Shown in pieces: positions 1 to 9,786 of a stretch of 64,000 nucleotides of DNA. The notes beneath the pieces were generated by a model. It ran no database searches and was not told where the DNA came from. It saw only the letters and a list, made by a program, of their open reading frames with translations. Source of the DNA: Sporosarcina sp. FSL K6-2383 (lineage in GTDB: Bacteria > Bacillota > Bacilli > Bacillales_A > Planococcaceae); the NCBI RefSeq assembly GCF_038618305.1, contig NZ_CP152017.1, forward strand, positions 1,527,501 to 1,591,500. The letters run 5' to 3'. The stretch's first letter is position 1. Each line of letters begins with the position of its first letter. The position numbers and the translations under genes were made by a program.

Positions 1-1
1 G

Positions 2-571
2 GCAGGTGAAGGAGCAATGGCAGCCATCCTAGGGCTTGATGGTGACAAGTTAAAAGAAGTGACAGATGCGATTACGGTTGAGGGTTTTGCTGTTCAACCA
101 GCTAACCTGAATTGTCCGGGACAAATTGTCATTTCCGGTACGAAGGCAGGTGTTGAAAAAGCTTGTGTCCAGCTAAAAGAAGCAGGCGCGAAAAGAGCGA
201 TTCCACTCGATGTTAGCGGACCATTCCATTCATCATTAATGGAACCCGCAGCACAAAAGCTACGTGCAGCATTGGATGAAGTGACGATGTCAGATGCCGC
301 AATTCCGGTGATTGCCAATGTGAATGCGTCAGTGGCTACTCATTCAACTGAGATCAAAGGCTTCCTCGTTGAACAACTTTATTCGCCTGTTCTGTGGGAG
401 GATTCAGTTCGCACATTGTTGGAGAATGGCGTTACGCATTTCATCGAATGTGGGCCAGGGAAAGTATTGAGTGGGCTCGTCAAGAAAATAGACCGTAGTG
501 CTACTGTACTGCCAGTTTATGATGAAGAAACGTTACAAGCTGTCATCGAAGCTTCGAAAGGGTGGTCGTAA
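2..571 (+). CDS. fabD: Malonyl-CoA:ACP transacylase, 3' part (FabD)
   Basis: FabD transfers malonyl groups from CoA to acyl carrier protein to feed cytosolic type II fatty acid synthesis. Only the C-terminal 189 residues are present; the reading frame is open to the window edge, and the GHSLGE nucleophile-serine motif lies upstream and is not visible. Visible family marks are [14 protein letters not shown] (the histidine of the catalytic dyad), IANVNA and the terminal [15 protein letters not shown]. The stop codon overlaps the fabG start by one base (TAATG), suggesting translational coupling. The neighbours fabG and acpP supply the next enzyme and the acyl carrier, so the assignment is secure although the gene is truncated by the window. 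Confidence 0.97.
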   Translation, partial: AGEGAMAAILGLDGDKLKEVTDAITVEGFAVQPANLNCPGQIVISGTKAGVEKACVQLKEAGAKRAIPLDVSGPFHSSLMEPAAQKLRAALDEVTMSDAAIPVIANVNASVATHSTEIKGFLVEQLYSPVLWEDSVRTLLENGVTHFIECGPGKVLSGLVKKIDRSATVLPVYDEETLQAVIEASKGWS

Positions 572-1317
572 TGGGAAAATTTGCAGGGAAAACAGCAATT
601 GTTACTGGAGCTTCACGCGGAATTGGTCGCGAAATCGCATTGCTTTTGGCCAAGGAAGGCGCGCGCGTAGCTGTTAACTATAGTGGAAGTAAGGACAAGG
701 CGGATGAAGTCGTTCAATCAATTACAGAGTCCGGCGGAGAGGCTTTTGCAATCCAAGCAGACGTTTCCAACGCTGATAGCGTAAAAGCGATGGTTGATCA
801 AATGCTAGAAACCTTTGGCTCGATTGATATTCTCGTTAACAATGCCGGAATTACAAGAGATAATTTGCTTATGCGAATGAAAGACGATGAATGGGATGAC
901 GTTATCAACATCAACTTAAAAGGCGTTTTCCTATGCACAAAGGGTGTTACACGCCAAATGATGAGACAACGTACTGGTAAAATTGTCAACGTTGCATCCA
1001 TAGTTGGCGTATCGGGAAATCCAGGTCAAGCAAACTATGTGGCCGCAAAAGCAGGCGTAATCGGCTTTACGAAGACGGCAGCTAAGGAGCTAGCTTCACG
1101 CAACATCAACGTCAATGCGGTCGCTCCAGGCTTTATCACAACAGATATGACAGATACGTTGAATGAAGAAGTGAAAACCCAAATGCTAACGGCAATTCCA
1201 CTTGGTAAACTGGGAAGTCCAGCAGACGTAGCAAAAACTGTTGCATTTTTATTATCAGACGATGCGGCTTATATTACAGGACAGACTATCCATGTAGACG
1301 GTGGAATGGTAATGTAA
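571..1317 (+). CDS. fabG: 3-oxoacyl-ACP reductase FabG
   Basis: NADPH-dependent reductase of the first reduction step in fatty acid elongation, an SDR-family protein of 248 residues. The Rossmann cofactor motif TGASRGIG is at residues 12-19, NNAG at about 88-91, and the Ser-Tyr-Lys triad is visible as VNVAS, then YVAAK (Tyr and Lys about 154 and 158). The C-terminus ends in the typical [10 protein letters not shown]. The start is the ATG at 571 behind AAAGGGTGG; a GTG nine bases upstream in frame is possible but less well placed. It overlaps fabD by one base and is followed by acpP after 44 bases, so the three form one transcription unit. Confidence 0.97.
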   Translation: MGKFAGKTAIVTGASRGIGREIALLLAKEGARVAVNYSGSKDKADEVVQSITESGGEAFAIQADVSNADSVKAMVDQMLETFGSIDILVNNAGITRDNLLMRMKDDEWDDVININLKGVFLCTKGVTRQMMRQRTGKIVNVASIVGVSGNPGQANYVAAKAGVIGFTKTAAKELASRNINVNAVAPGFITTDMTDTLNEEVKTQMLTAIPLGKLGSPADVAKTVAFLLSDDAAYITGQTIHVDGGMVM

Positions 1318-1361
1318 TGAAGGTTGATCAACTTATATAGCATTGAGGGGAGGTGACAAAT

Positions 1362-1598
1362 TTGTCAACAGTACTTGAACGTGTAACGAAAGTAATCGTC
1401 GATCGCCTTGGTGTCGATGAAAGTGAAGTTAAATTAGAAGCTTCTTTCCGTGACGATCTCGGCGCAGATTCATTGGACGTCGTAGAACTAGTTATGGAAT
1501 TAGAAGATGAATTCGAAATGGAAATTTCTGATGATGATGCTGAAAAGGTGACGACTGTAGGAGATACAGTTTCGTATATCGAATCAAAAATCAACTAA
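1362..1598 (+). CDS. acpP: Acyl carrier protein AcpP
   Basis: Small acidic carrier (78 residues) that holds growing acyl chains on a phosphopantetheine arm. The attachment serine is Ser37 in [16 protein letters not shown]. The start is taken as TTG at 1362, preceded at good spacing by AGGGGAGGTG; this gives [10 protein letters not shown], which lines up with the MADTLERVTK start of the B. subtilis protein. A GTG at 1353 in frame lies inside the ribosome binding site and is unlikely. It is the last gene of the fabD-fabG-acpP unit, closed by a strong terminator. Confidence 0.97.
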   Translation: MSTVLERVTKVIVDRLGVDESEVKLEASFRDDLGADSLDVVELVMELEDEFEMEISDDDAEKVTTVGDTVSYIESKIN

Positions 1599-1612
1599 TA
1601 GTTATGCCGATT

Positions 1613-1661
1613 GAGACTCCTTCATCCTTTCTATAGAAAAGGATGAAGGAGTCTCTTTTTT
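1613..1661 (+). terminator. Rho-independent terminator after acpP
   Basis: An 18-bp perfect stem (1613-1630 with 1638-1655), seven-base loop and a run of six T. It separates the fatty acid cluster from rnc. Confidence 0.95.
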
Positions 1662-1679
1662 CATTTTCTGCGAATTTTT

Positions 1680-1708
1680 TTGCACAAAGGCATCGAAAAG
1701 GGTAAAAT
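1680..1708 (+). promoter_or_regulatory. Candidate sigma-A promoter for rnc-smc-ftsY
   Basis: TTGCAC (1680-1685), 17-base spacer, TAAAAT (1703-1708). The -10 matches consensus at five of six positions, the -35 only at three. Position just after the acpP terminator and about 35 bases before the rnc start supports it. Confidence 0.5.
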
Positions 1709-1743
1709 TAAACCATTATGTTTTGAAAGGCAGAATCGGTTAT

Positions 1744-2508
1744 ATGAACAGTAGACGAAATAACGGAAGAACTATTACTGCGACACTTCCAGTTGCAATT
1801 CGAAATAAATTTGATGAGCTACAACAAAGATTAGATATTCATTTTAAAAATCATGCACTCTTGTACAATGCATTTACGCATTCATCTTATGTGAATGAGC
1901 ACCGAAGAAAAAACTTCACTGATAATGAAAGACTTGAATTTTTAGGCGATGCGGTACTTGAACTCGGGGTCTCTCAGTTTCTGTATGCCACAGAGCCTGG
2001 TATGAGCGAAGGGGAGCTGACGAAACTAAGAGCCGCTATTGTTTGTGAGCCTTCTCTTGTTAAGTTTTCGAGTGAGCTTAACTTTGGTGATTATATTCTT
2101 CTAGGAAAAGGCGAGGAACAAACAGGTGGACGGATGCGGCCGGCTCTTCTAGCAGACGTATTTGAAGCGTTTATCGGTGCGTTGTACATAGATCAAGGAA
2201 TGGAAGCAGTCGTACCATTTCTTGAAAAAGTCGTCTTCCCTAAAATCAGTATCGGTGCTTTTTCGCATGTGATGGATTATAAAAGTCGTCTACAGGAAAT
2301 TGTTCAGCAAAAAAACAATGGCCAACTTCAGTATGAAATTATCGAGGAGAAAGGCCCGGCTCATGCTAAAAAATTCGTTACTGTCGTTCGTCTCGGAGAT
2401 GTAGAGCTTGGGACAGGTCTCGGAAAATCGAAAAAAGAAGCCGAACAGGAAGCAGCCCGTCATGCGATTCAAGAGCTTAAGAGTCGACAGGCCGAAGGGG
2501 AGAGCTAA
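1744..2508 (+). CDS. rnc: Ribonuclease III
   Basis: Double-strand-specific endoribonuclease for rRNA and mRNA processing, 254 residues. The signature [10 protein letters not shown] is at residues 61-70, the second acidic catalytic patch [12 protein letters not shown] at 137-148, and a dsRNA-binding domain covers about 177-250. The start is uncertain: ATG 1744 lies 13 bases after AAAGG, while TTG 1723, also in frame, has no ribosome binding site upstream. Two bases separate its stop from smc, as in the B. subtilis rnc-smc-ftsY operon. Confidence 0.95.
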   Translation: MNSRRNNGRTITATLPVAIRNKFDELQQRLDIHFKNHALLYNAFTHSSYVNEHRRKNFTDNERLEFLGDAVLELGVSQFLYATEPGMSEGELTKLRAAIVCEPSLVKFSSELNFGDYILLGKGEEQTGGRMRPALLADVFEAFIGALYIDQGMEAVVPFLEKVVFPKISIGAFSHVMDYKSRLQEIVQQKNNGQLQYEIIEEKGPAHAKKFVTVVRLGDVELGTGLGKSKKEAEQEAARHAIQELKSRQAEGES

Positions 2509-2510
2509 TT

Positions 2511-5500
2511 GTGTTTCTGAAAAGACTTGAAATCATGGGGTTTAAATCGTTTGCCGAGCGTGTGAGCGTCGATTTTGTTCCAGGGGTAACAGCAGTTGTC
2601 GGTCCAAATGGCAGTGGGAAAAGTAATATTACAGATGCCATTCGTTGGGTGCTTGGCGAGCAGTCTGCTAAATCACTTCGGGGTGCGAAAATGGAGGATG
2701 TTATATTTGCAGGAAGTGATTCTCGAAAACCGCTAAACTTTGCAGAGGTAACACTTGTTTTAGATAATAGCAAAGGGCTATTTCCGCTCGATTATACTGA
2801 AATAAGTGTTAGCAGACGGGTGTTTCGATCAGGAGAAAGTGTGTATTTGCTAAACGGTCAGCAATGTCGATTGAAAGATGTCAACGATGTCTTTATGGAT
2901 TCAGGACTTGGTAAAGAAGCGTTCTCCATCATTTCGCAAGGTCGTGTCGATGAAATTCTCAATAGTCGACCGGAAGATCGCCGAAGTATTTTCGACGAAG
3001 CAGCCGGAGTGCTGAAGTATAAAACAAGAAAAAAGAAAGCAGAGCACAAGTTATTTGAAACCGAAGATAACTTAGATCGTATTCTTGATATTTTGAAGGA
3101 GCTCGATTCAAGAATAGGCCCACTGCAGGAAAGTGCGGAGGCGGCTAAAACACATAGCGTGCTTTCAGAGGAAATGCGCGAGGCAGATGTTCACCTACTC
3201 AACTTTGATGTACAAAATCTTAGAGATGCCATCGTCTCCAAATCAGAGGAAGCCGAAAAATTTGTACAAAATAAAGAACAGTTAGAATCTGAAGTGGGAA
3301 CGGCAGAGCAACAGTCAGTTGCATTGAATCAGCAGTTGAATGTAATTGATGAAGAGCTTGATACTTTGCAAAAACAGCTTGTAGAAGCGAGTGCAGAGGC
3401 GGAAAAGTGGGAAGGTAGACGATTGCTGTCCTTAGAAAAACGCCGTAATACGGACCAACAGCTTGAGAGAATTCAGCAGGAGCTTGTTGTGCATGAAGAG
3501 GAAAAGCTGGTCCTATCAGCAAAATTAGTATCAGCTCGTGAGAAATTAACGTTGACGGAGACAGATTATGGGATAGTAACTGTTGAAATGGATGGTATTT
3601 CTCAAATTTTGAAGCGCTCTGTCAAAGAGACGGAGCAGCAAATTGAAGAGTTGAAGTCGACTTACATTGATCTACTTAATGAGGAAGCAACAATCCGTAA
3701 TGACTTGAAGCATATAGATGAACGACTTGAAGGCGAAAAAACTTCATCGGAAAAAATTACACAGCAGACAACGATCCTCAAGGAGAGATTTCAAGAACTC
3801 ACAAAAGAAAAGTCTGTAAAATTAGCTACGTTAACAGAATTGAAACGACAATTGACTGAGGCTGATGTGGCTTATCGTGAAGTAACGAAGGTTTTGCGGG
3901 AAAAAGAAGATGATCTTAATGTTCAACAGGAGCTTGTGCAAACAGCGTTGAATAAGCAGCATGAAATGCGTGGTCGAGTACATGCTTTGGAAAGTATGGA
4001 GGCTGATTTTTCTGGCTTTTATTCCGGCGTAAAAGAAGTACTGATCGCAAAAAAATCCGGTAAGTTATTTGGTATTGACGGTGCGGTAGCTGAATTGATC
4101 TCCGTTGATAATGGCTATATTAAAGCGGTGGAAACAGCACTTGGCGGTGCTATGCAGCATATTATCACAGCGACTGAGCTAGAAGCACGAAAAGCCATTG
4201 CTTATTTAAAGGCCAAAAATGCGGGGAGAGCTACATTTTTACCAAGAGATGTCATGAAGTCGCGGAAGATTCAAGCGTCAGCCTTGCGCGCTGTGGAGCT
4301 ACATCCAGAATATATCGGCACTGCGGATCGCCTTGTGCAAACTGATCCAGCGTATGCAATCATTACTGAAAATTTACTTGGTAATACAATTGTTGCAAAA
4401 ACACTTGCGGGTGCGTCAGCCATTGCCAAAGCGCTTAGCTATCGTTTCCGTGTCGTTACGATTGATGGCGATATTGTCAACGCAGGTGGTTCATTAACCG
4501 GTGGTGGTGTCAAAGGGCAAGCCTCTGTTTTTACGCGAAAAGCGGAGCTGGAAACATTACAGGTACAGCTTGCACGGATGGCGGAGTCCATCCAGTCTGC
4601 GACCACAACAATTGGTAACACAAAAATGGATGTAGCGAAAGAGCTACATGAGGCAGATCAATTCCGAAAATTAACTGACAGCCTGCAAATCAAAGTCGCA
4701 ACGGCCGAGTCAAGCGTTCGTGAGTCGACCATCGCCATTCAAGCTGTTGAAGCAGAGATTGCTTCGACTGATTTAGGAAGACGTGGCGCTGAGCATACAG
4801 GCTCTGAGCTATTGGATAGGAAATCGACATTACTGGAAAGCCATGTACATGTCAAAACGAAGTTGAGCACGATTCAGGCAGAGGTGACTACGCTCGAACG
4901 TCTCGCAACTAATTGGCGAAATGAAGAAGCTACGTTAACAAGTCGCTACAACGAACTACGTGAGCAGGTGGCCGTCCTACGTGAGCAGAAGGTGCATCAA
5001 CAATCATCTATTGCTGAAATGGAACGTGCAATGGGTCAAGTAGAGCATAAAATCACTTCATTGCAGGAACAATTGCAATACTTCACAGGTGATGAAGACG
5101 GTCGTGAAATGACGGCAGAAGAGATTGGCGAGCAAATTGTTAAGGCGACAGCAGATCGAGCTTTAATTGATACAGCAATCGTGACTGGAAAAACTGGCCG
5201 CATGAAGTTATCCGACCAATTGGAAGAGCAAAGCGCATTACTCCGACAGCTAAGGGAGAGTTCGGGGAAAGCGATTGCTGCGTTGAACACCTTGTCTGTT
5301 GATGTTTCACGGTTGGAAGTGAAGTATGAGGCGGTCACGCAAAGACTGTTGGATGACTATGGATTGTATCCAAGCGGCATCATCCCAAATGATTTTGATG
5401 AGCTACAAATGCGGTCGAGAGTTGAGGAGCTGAAAAGACAGTTAACAATTCTTGGCCCAGTCAATCCTGGTGCTATTGAAGAGTTTGCTGAAGTATCCGA

Positions 5501-6068
5501 GCGGCATACGTTTTTAACTGAACAACGCAATGACTTAGTCGAAGCGAAAAATACGTTGCGTGAGGCGATGTCAGAAATGGATACCGAAATGACGATGCGC
5601 TTCTCGACGACATTTAATGCGGTTCAAAGTCGTTTTCGTCAAGTGTTTAAGGAGATGTTTGGTGGTGGGGATGCAGATTTAATCCTTACACAACCCGATA
5701 ATTTACTGGAAACGGGTGTGGAAATTGTCGCACGTCCTCCGGGGAAGAAATTGCAAAACTTGAGCTTGTTATCAGGTGGCGAACGTTCATTGACGGCGAT
5801 TGCTTTACTGTTTTCCATCATCGAAGTACGACCTGTACCATTCTGTATTCTTGACGAAGTGGAGGCCGCACTCGATGAGGCAAATGTCATCCGATATAGT
5901 AAATATTTGAAAAAGACCTCAGACAAGACGCAATTCATCGTCATCACACATCGTAAAGGAACGATGGAGGGCGCTGACGTGCTGTACGGAATTACGATGC
6001 AGGAATCAGGGGTTTCTAGACTTATTTCGGTCAAACTATCTGAGGTGCCGGAAGAAGCTATTATGTAA
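2511..6068 (+). CDS. smc: Chromosome segregation/condensation ATPase SMC
   Basis: Core ATPase of the SMC-ScpAB condensin that organises and separates sister chromosomes; 1185 residues, the normal length for Bacillales. Walker A GPNGSGKSN is at 31-39. Two long coiled-coil arms flank a central hinge (roughly residues 510-660, ending near GGSLTGGG). The C-terminal head carries the ABC signature LSGGERSLTA and Walker B CILDEVEAALDE. The start is GTG 2511, giving MFLKRLEIMGFKSFAERV, with GGGGAGAG upstream. It sits between rnc and ftsY with very short gaps, consistent with cotranscription. I see no internal frameshift. Confidence 0.98.
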   Translation: MFLKRLEIMGFKSFAERVSVDFVPGVTAVVGPNGSGKSNITDAIRWVLGEQSAKSLRGAKMEDVIFAGSDSRKPLNFAEVTLVLDNSKGLFPLDYTEISVSRRVFRSGESVYLLNGQQCRLKDVNDVFMDSGLGKEAFSIISQGRVDEILNSRPEDRRSIFDEAAGVLKYKTRKKKAEHKLFETEDNLDRILDILKELDSRIGPLQESAEAAKTHSVLSEEMREADVHLLNFDVQNLRDAIVSKSEEAEKFVQNKEQLESEVGTAEQQSVALNQQLNVIDEELDTLQKQLVEASAEAEKWEGRRLLSLEKRRNTDQQLERIQQELVVHEEEKLVLSAKLVSAREKLTLTETDYGIVTVEMDGISQILKRSVKETEQQIEELKSTYIDLLNEEATIRNDLKHIDERLEGEKTSSEKITQQTTILKERFQELTKEKSVKLATLTELKRQLTEADVAYREVTKVLREKEDDLNVQQELVQTALNKQHEMRGRVHALESMEADFSGFYSGVKEVLIAKKSGKLFGIDGAVAELISVDNGYIKAVETALGGAMQHIITATELEARKAIAYLKAKNAGRATFLPRDVMKSRKIQASALRAVELHPEYIGTADRLVQTDPAYAIITENLLGNTIVAKTLAGASAIAKALSYRFRVVTIDGDIVNAGGSLTGGGVKGQASVFTRKAELETLQVQLARMAESIQSATTTIGNTKMDVAKELHEADQFRKLTDSLQIKVATAESSVRESTIAIQAVEAEIASTDLGRRGAEHTGSELLDRKSTLLESHVHVKTKLSTIQAEVTTLERLATNWRNEEATLTSRYNELREQVAVLREQKVHQQSSIAEMERAMGQVEHKITSLQEQLQYFTGDEDGREMTAEEIGEQIVKATADRALIDTAIVTGKTGRMKLSDQLEEQSALLRQLRESSGKAIAALNTLSVDVSRLEVKYEAVTQRLLDDYGLYPSGIIPNDFDELQMRSRVEELKRQLTILGPVNPGAIEEFAEVSERHTFLTEQRNDLVEAKNTLREAMSEMDTEMTMRFSTTFNAVQSRFRQVFKEMFGGGDADLILTQPDNLLETGVEIVARPPGKKLQNLSLLSGGERSLTAIALLFSIIEVRPVPFCILDEVEAALDEANVIRYSKYLKKTSDKTQFIVITHRKGTMEGADVLYGITMQESGVSRLISVKLSEVPEEAIM

Positions 6069-6082
6069 GGGAGCGGATCATC

Positions 6083-7090
6083 ATGTCCTTTTTTAAGAAA
6101 ATAAAAGAGAAAATCACGGGTACAAATGAAGCTGTAACAGAAAAGTTTAAGGATGGTTTGACGAAAACAAGAGATACATTCACCTCGAAAGTAAATGATC
6201 TCGTTGCACGTTTTCGTGAAGTCGATGAGGAGTTCTTCGAGGAACTAGAAGAATTGCTATTGCAGGCCGATGTTGGCTTTGAAACGGTTATGGAACTCAT
6301 TGACCAGTTAAAACTTGAAGTGCAACGGAAAAATATTAAAGATACGGCTGGTATTCAATCCGTCATCTCGGAAAAACTCGTTGAAATTTATCAAGCTGGA
6401 GAAGAAATTGATAGCAGCTTAAATATTCAAGAAAACGAACTGACAGTTGTGTTATTGGTTGGAGTGAATGGTGTCGGCAAGACAACAACCATTGGTAAGT
6501 TAGCTGCTCGGCTAATGGCTGAAGGGAAAACAGTGATGCTGGCGGCTGGCGATACATTCCGGGCAGGGGCTATCGACCAGCTTGTTGTGTGGGGAGAGAG
6601 GGCTGGTGTCGAAGTGATTCGCCAATCGGAAGGATCTGATCCGGCGGCTGTCATGTATGATGCGATTCGCGCTGCGAAAAATCGCCATGTCGATGTCTTA
6701 ATTTGTGATACGGCAGGAAGGCTTCAAAACAAAGTGAACCTGATGAATGAGCTTGAAAAAGTCCATCGTGTCATTAGTAAAGAAGTGCCGGGTGCGCCGC
6801 ATGAAGTACTTCTTGCTCTCGACGCAACAACTGGTCAAAACGCATTAGTCCAAGCCCAAACATTCAAAGAAGCGACGAATGTGACAGGTATAGTCTTAAC
6901 GAAGCTCGATGGGACAGCAAAGGGCGGTATTGTCCTTGCAATCCGTCACAAATTGAATATCCCGGTGAAATTCGTCGGTCTTGGCGAAGGAGTAGACGAT
7001 TTGCAGCCATTTGATCCGGAAAAGTATGTTTATGGTCTTTTTGCAGATGGTCTGGAATTAGAACAGCAGCAGGATGAATCAGACAAGTAA
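6083..7090 (+). CDS. ftsY: Signal recognition particle receptor FtsY
   Basis: Membrane-associated SRP receptor GTPase that docks Ffh-ribosome complexes at the translocon; 335 residues. A short basic/amphipathic N-terminus leads into the NG domain: P-loop GVNGVGKTTT (about 127-136), DTFRAGA (157-163), DTAGR (209-213) and TKLDG (273-277). The ribosome binding site AAGGGAGCGG precedes ATG 6083. It follows smc by 14 bases. Its partner ffh lies two genes downstream, so both halves of the SRP targeting GTPase pair are encoded together. Confidence 0.98.
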   Translation: MSFFKKIKEKITGTNEAVTEKFKDGLTKTRDTFTSKVNDLVARFREVDEEFFEELEELLLQADVGFETVMELIDQLKLEVQRKNIKDTAGIQSVISEKLVEIYQAGEEIDSSLNIQENELTVVLLVGVNGVGKTTTIGKLAARLMAEGKTVMLAAGDTFRAGAIDQLVVWGERAGVEVIRQSEGSDPAAVMYDAIRAAKNRHVDVLICDTAGRLQNKVNLMNELEKVHRVISKEVPGAPHEVLLALDATTGQNALVQAQTFKEATNVTGIVLTKLDGTAKGGIVLAIRHKLNIPVKFVGLGEGVDDLQPFDPEKYVYGLFADGLELEQQQDESDK

Positions 7091-7096
7091 TTTAGC

Positions 7097-7125
7097 TTGA
7101 CAGTATACAAGCGTCATACTATGAT
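7097..7125 (+). promoter_or_regulatory. Sigma-A promoter for ylxM-ffh
   Basis: Perfect -35 TTGACA (7097-7102), 17-base spacer, TATGAT (7120-7125). One of the best promoter matches in the window; it starts seven bases after the ftsY stop. Confidence 0.85.
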
Positions 7126-7163
7126 GACATAGGAAGAAACAAGCGGAGGAGGCAAGACCTATC

Positions 7164-7496
7164 GTGCTTGCAAAAACAACACGCATTAACTTCCTCTTTG
7201 ATTTTTATCAGTCGCTTTTGACGGATAAACAGAGACTGTATATGCAATTGTATTACTTGGAAGACCTTTCGCTCGGCGAGATTGCAGGAGAATATGGCGT
7301 ATCACGACAAGCTGTCTATGATAATGTCCGTAGGACGGAAGCAATGCTCGAAGACTATGAAACGAAGTTAAACTTATTTTCGAAGTTTCAACAACGGTTA
7401 GAAATTGTGGACCGTTTGGAACAGCTCATAACCGATACAGACGAACAATCGACAACAATTAGAGAGTTGTTGGTTGAACTAAAAGATCATGAGTAG
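7164..7496 (+). CDS. ylxM: Putative SRP-associated HTH protein YlxM
   Basis: A 110-residue protein of the YlxM/p13 family, always found next to ffh in Firmicutes and thought to tune the SRP; the exact role is not settled. A sigma-region-4-like helix-turn-helix is visible: [20 protein letters not shown]. The rest is predicted helical. The start is GTG 7164, 11 bases after AGGAGG. It is separated from ffh by 14 bases and shares the TTGACA/TATGAT promoter just upstream. Length and sequence pattern match the B. subtilis protein. Confidence 0.93.
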   Translation: MLAKTTRINFLFDFYQSLLTDKQRLYMQLYYLEDLSLGEIAGEYGVSRQAVYDNVRRTEAMLEDYETKLNLFSKFQQRLEIVDRLEQLITDTDEQSTTIRELLVELKDHE

Positions 7497-7510
7497 GGGA
7501 GGCTCTGTGC

Positions 7511-8863
7511 ATGGCATTTGAAGGTTTAGCCCAGCGCCTGCAAGGGACGCTACAGAAAATAACGGGCAAAGGTAAAATCAGTGAAGCAGACGTTAAAGAA
7601 ATGATGCGCGAAGTACGCTTTGCGCTCATTGAGGCAGATGTTAATTTAAAAGTTGTCAAAGAGTTTGTTAAAACAGTAAGTGAACGGTCTGTTGGCCAAG
7701 ACGTCATGAAGAGTTTGACACCTGGTCAGCAAGTCGTCAAAATCGTCAAAGACGAACTGACGAACTTAATGGGCGGCGAACAAAATCCAATCCAATTTGC
7801 GAGGAAATCTCCGACAGTCATTATGATGGTCGGTCTGCAAGGGGCGGGGAAAACAACTACCTCTGGGAAACTGGCAACCGTTCTGCGTAAGCGGCATAAT
7901 AAAAAGCCGCTGCTTGTGGCGGCAGACGTTTATAGACCCGCTGCCATTCAGCAGTTGGAAACTCTCGGCAAGCAGTTAACCGTACCGGTCTTTGCACTTG
8001 GTACGGATGTATCGCCTGTTGAAATCGTTCGCCAAGCGCTCGCAGAGGCAGAAAAAGAACATCATGACGTCGTCATCATTGACACGGCGGGACGACTTCA
8101 TGTCGACGAAGTACTGATGCAGGAGCTAAAAGATATTCAAGAGCTTAGTAAACCGGATGAAGTATTCCTCGTTGTCGATGCAATGACAGGGCAGGACGCT
8201 GTTAATGTCGCGCAAAGCTTCAACGAAACAGTAGGTATTACAGGCGTTGTCTTAACGAAATTGGATGGAGACACGCGTGGTGGTGCTGCACTTTCCATAC
8301 GTTCGGTAACTGATAAACCGATTAAATTTGTCGGGATGGGCGAGAAAATGGATGCGTTGGAACCGTTTCATCCGGAACGTATGGCTTCTAGAATTCTTGG
8401 CATGGGTGACGTCATGTCACTCATTGAAAAAGCCCAAGAGAATGTCGATGAAGAAAAAGCAAAAGAACTTGAACAAAAGTTCAAAACGCAATCCTTTACA
8501 CTTGACGACTTCCTAGACCAGCTCCAACAAGTGAAAAAAATGGGGCCGATTGATGAGTTGTTGAAAATGATGCCGGGTGCCAATAAAATCAAGGGGCTCG
8601 AAAATGCCAAAGTTGACGAAGGTCAAATGGGGCGTGTAGAAGCAGTCATTCAGTCCATGACAATTTCAGAGCGCAATACGCCCGAAATTATTAATGCCAA
8701 TCGGCGCAAGCGAATTGCTAAAGGATCCGGAACGACGATTCAAGATGTCAACCGATTACTTAAACAATTTGAAGATATGAAGAAAATGATGAAACAAATG
8801 ACAGGCATGCAAAAAGGTAAAAAGAAAAATAAAATGCCTGGATTCGACTCTTTATTTAAGTAA
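7511..8863 (+). CDS. ffh: Signal recognition particle protein Ffh
   Basis: SRP54-family GTPase that binds 4.5S/6S RNA and hydrophobic signal sequences on nascent chains. 450 residues: helical N domain, G domain with P-loop GLQGAGKTTT (108-117), DTAGR and TKLDG, then a methionine-rich M domain from about residue 330 (for example KKMMKQMTGMQ) with the SRP RNA-binding segment near RRKRIAKGSGT. The ribosome binding site GGGGAGG precedes ATG 7511. Its receptor ftsY lies upstream and ylxM immediately before it. Confidence 0.98.
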   Translation: MAFEGLAQRLQGTLQKITGKGKISEADVKEMMREVRFALIEADVNLKVVKEFVKTVSERSVGQDVMKSLTPGQQVVKIVKDELTNLMGGEQNPIQFARKSPTVIMMVGLQGAGKTTTSGKLATVLRKRHNKKPLLVAADVYRPAAIQQLETLGKQLTVPVFALGTDVSPVEIVRQALAEAEKEHHDVVIIDTAGRLHVDEVLMQELKDIQELSKPDEVFLVVDAMTGQDAVNVAQSFNETVGITGVVLTKLDGDTRGGAALSIRSVTDKPIKFVGMGEKMDALEPFHPERMASRILGMGDVMSLIEKAQENVDEEKAKELEQKFKTQSFTLDDFLDQLQQVKKMGPIDELLKMMPGANKIKGLENAKVDEGQMGRVEAVIQSMTISERNTPEIINANRRKRIAKGSGTTIQDVNRLLKQFEDMKKMMKQMTGMQKGKKKNKMPGFDSLFK

Positions 8864-8966
8864 ATTCGGCTGGGCTGAATCCTGCTGGATGTAGGTAAAA
8901 CTTCAGGTGTAATTGCTATAAAAACGCTGATTTTAAAAAGAATTTCAAGGTGTTAAGAAAAAACAC

Positions 8967-8995
8967 TTTACAAACATCAAAAAGCTTGATAATAT
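8967..8995 (+). promoter_or_regulatory. Sigma-A promoter for rpsP
   Basis: TTTACA (8967-8972), 17-base spacer, TAATAT (8990-8995), with an A/T-rich tract upstream. It lies 39 bases before the rpsP start in the 170-base gap after ffh; the rest of that gap shows no convincing terminator. Confidence 0.75.
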
Positions 8996-9009
8996 ACTAT
9001 CTTGTGTGA

Positions 9010-9306
<297 letters not shown>

Positions 9307-9321
9307 TCAGGAGGGGTGCAC

Positions 9322-9555
9322 ATGAAGCAGCTGATTGAAACAATTGTCAAACCGTTAGTCGATTATCCCGGTGATGTCCGGGTTGCAATGGATGAGCATG
9401 ATAATCGTGTCATCTACAAACTATCCGTAAATCCTGATGATATGGGAAAAATAATCGGAAAGCAGGGGCGTGTTGCGAAAGCGATACGAACTATTGTTTA
9501 TTCAGCAGCAGGCAGTCACCACGGCAAGAAAGTCTATATCGATATTATAGATTGA
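9322..9555 (+). CDS. khpA: KH-domain RNA-binding protein KhpA (YlqC)
   Basis: Compact 77-residue single KH-domain protein. The GxxG RNA-contact loop is GKQG at residues 46-49 within MGKIIGKQGRVAKAIRTIV. In Firmicutes KhpA pairs with KhpB (Jag/EloR) and affects cell elongation and RNA metabolism; the partner is not in this window. The start ATG 9322 follows AGGAGGGG by five bases; an in-frame GTG at 9316 is part of that site. A terminator follows directly. Confidence 0.94.
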   Translation: MKQLIETIVKPLVDYPGDVRVAMDEHDNRVIYKLSVNPDDMGKIIGKQGRVAKAIRTIVYSAAGSHHGKKVYIDIID

Positions 9556-9559
9556 TACG

Positions 9560-9592
9560 AAAAAGGAAGGAGCCTATGTTCCTTCCTTTTTT
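9560..9592 (+). terminator. Rho-independent terminator after khpA
   Basis: Twelve-bp A-rich/T-rich stem, 9560-9571 with 9580-9591, eight-base loop, and T tail. It ends the rpsP-khpA unit five bases after the khpA stop. Confidence 0.88.
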
Positions 9593-9623
9593 GTTCAAAC
9601 AATTATATAATCCGGACATACGA

Positions 9624-9721
9624 GCTAAGTGAAGGCGCCTTAAAAGGGGTGACCGGAGCGATAAGACTGATAGTGATTTTTCATCGGGCTTATCGCGGGA
9701 GCCATCCCCAAGCGCCGAGCG
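9624..9721. repeat. Palindromic intergenic repeat R1, copy a
   Basis: About 98 bases, closely related to 36884-36980. It folds on itself: GGCGC with GCGCC (outer), GGGG with CCCC, CGATAAG (9659-9665) with CTTATCG (9689-9695), and a small apical hairpin. It lies between the khpA terminator and rimM, where B. subtilis has ylqD. No reading frame of note crosses it. The comparison with copy b shows a pair swap that preserves the central helix. Confidence 0.85.
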
Positions 9722-9786
9722 TTGTTGATAAGATTCTTCATATCAATATATATGAGCAATTACTCTAAAAAAAGGACGGTGTATGT

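Noticed and set aside
8864..8890. Imperfect palindrome after ffh as terminator
   Set aside because: Stem is short with mismatches and there is no T run; transcription may continue or end elsewhere.
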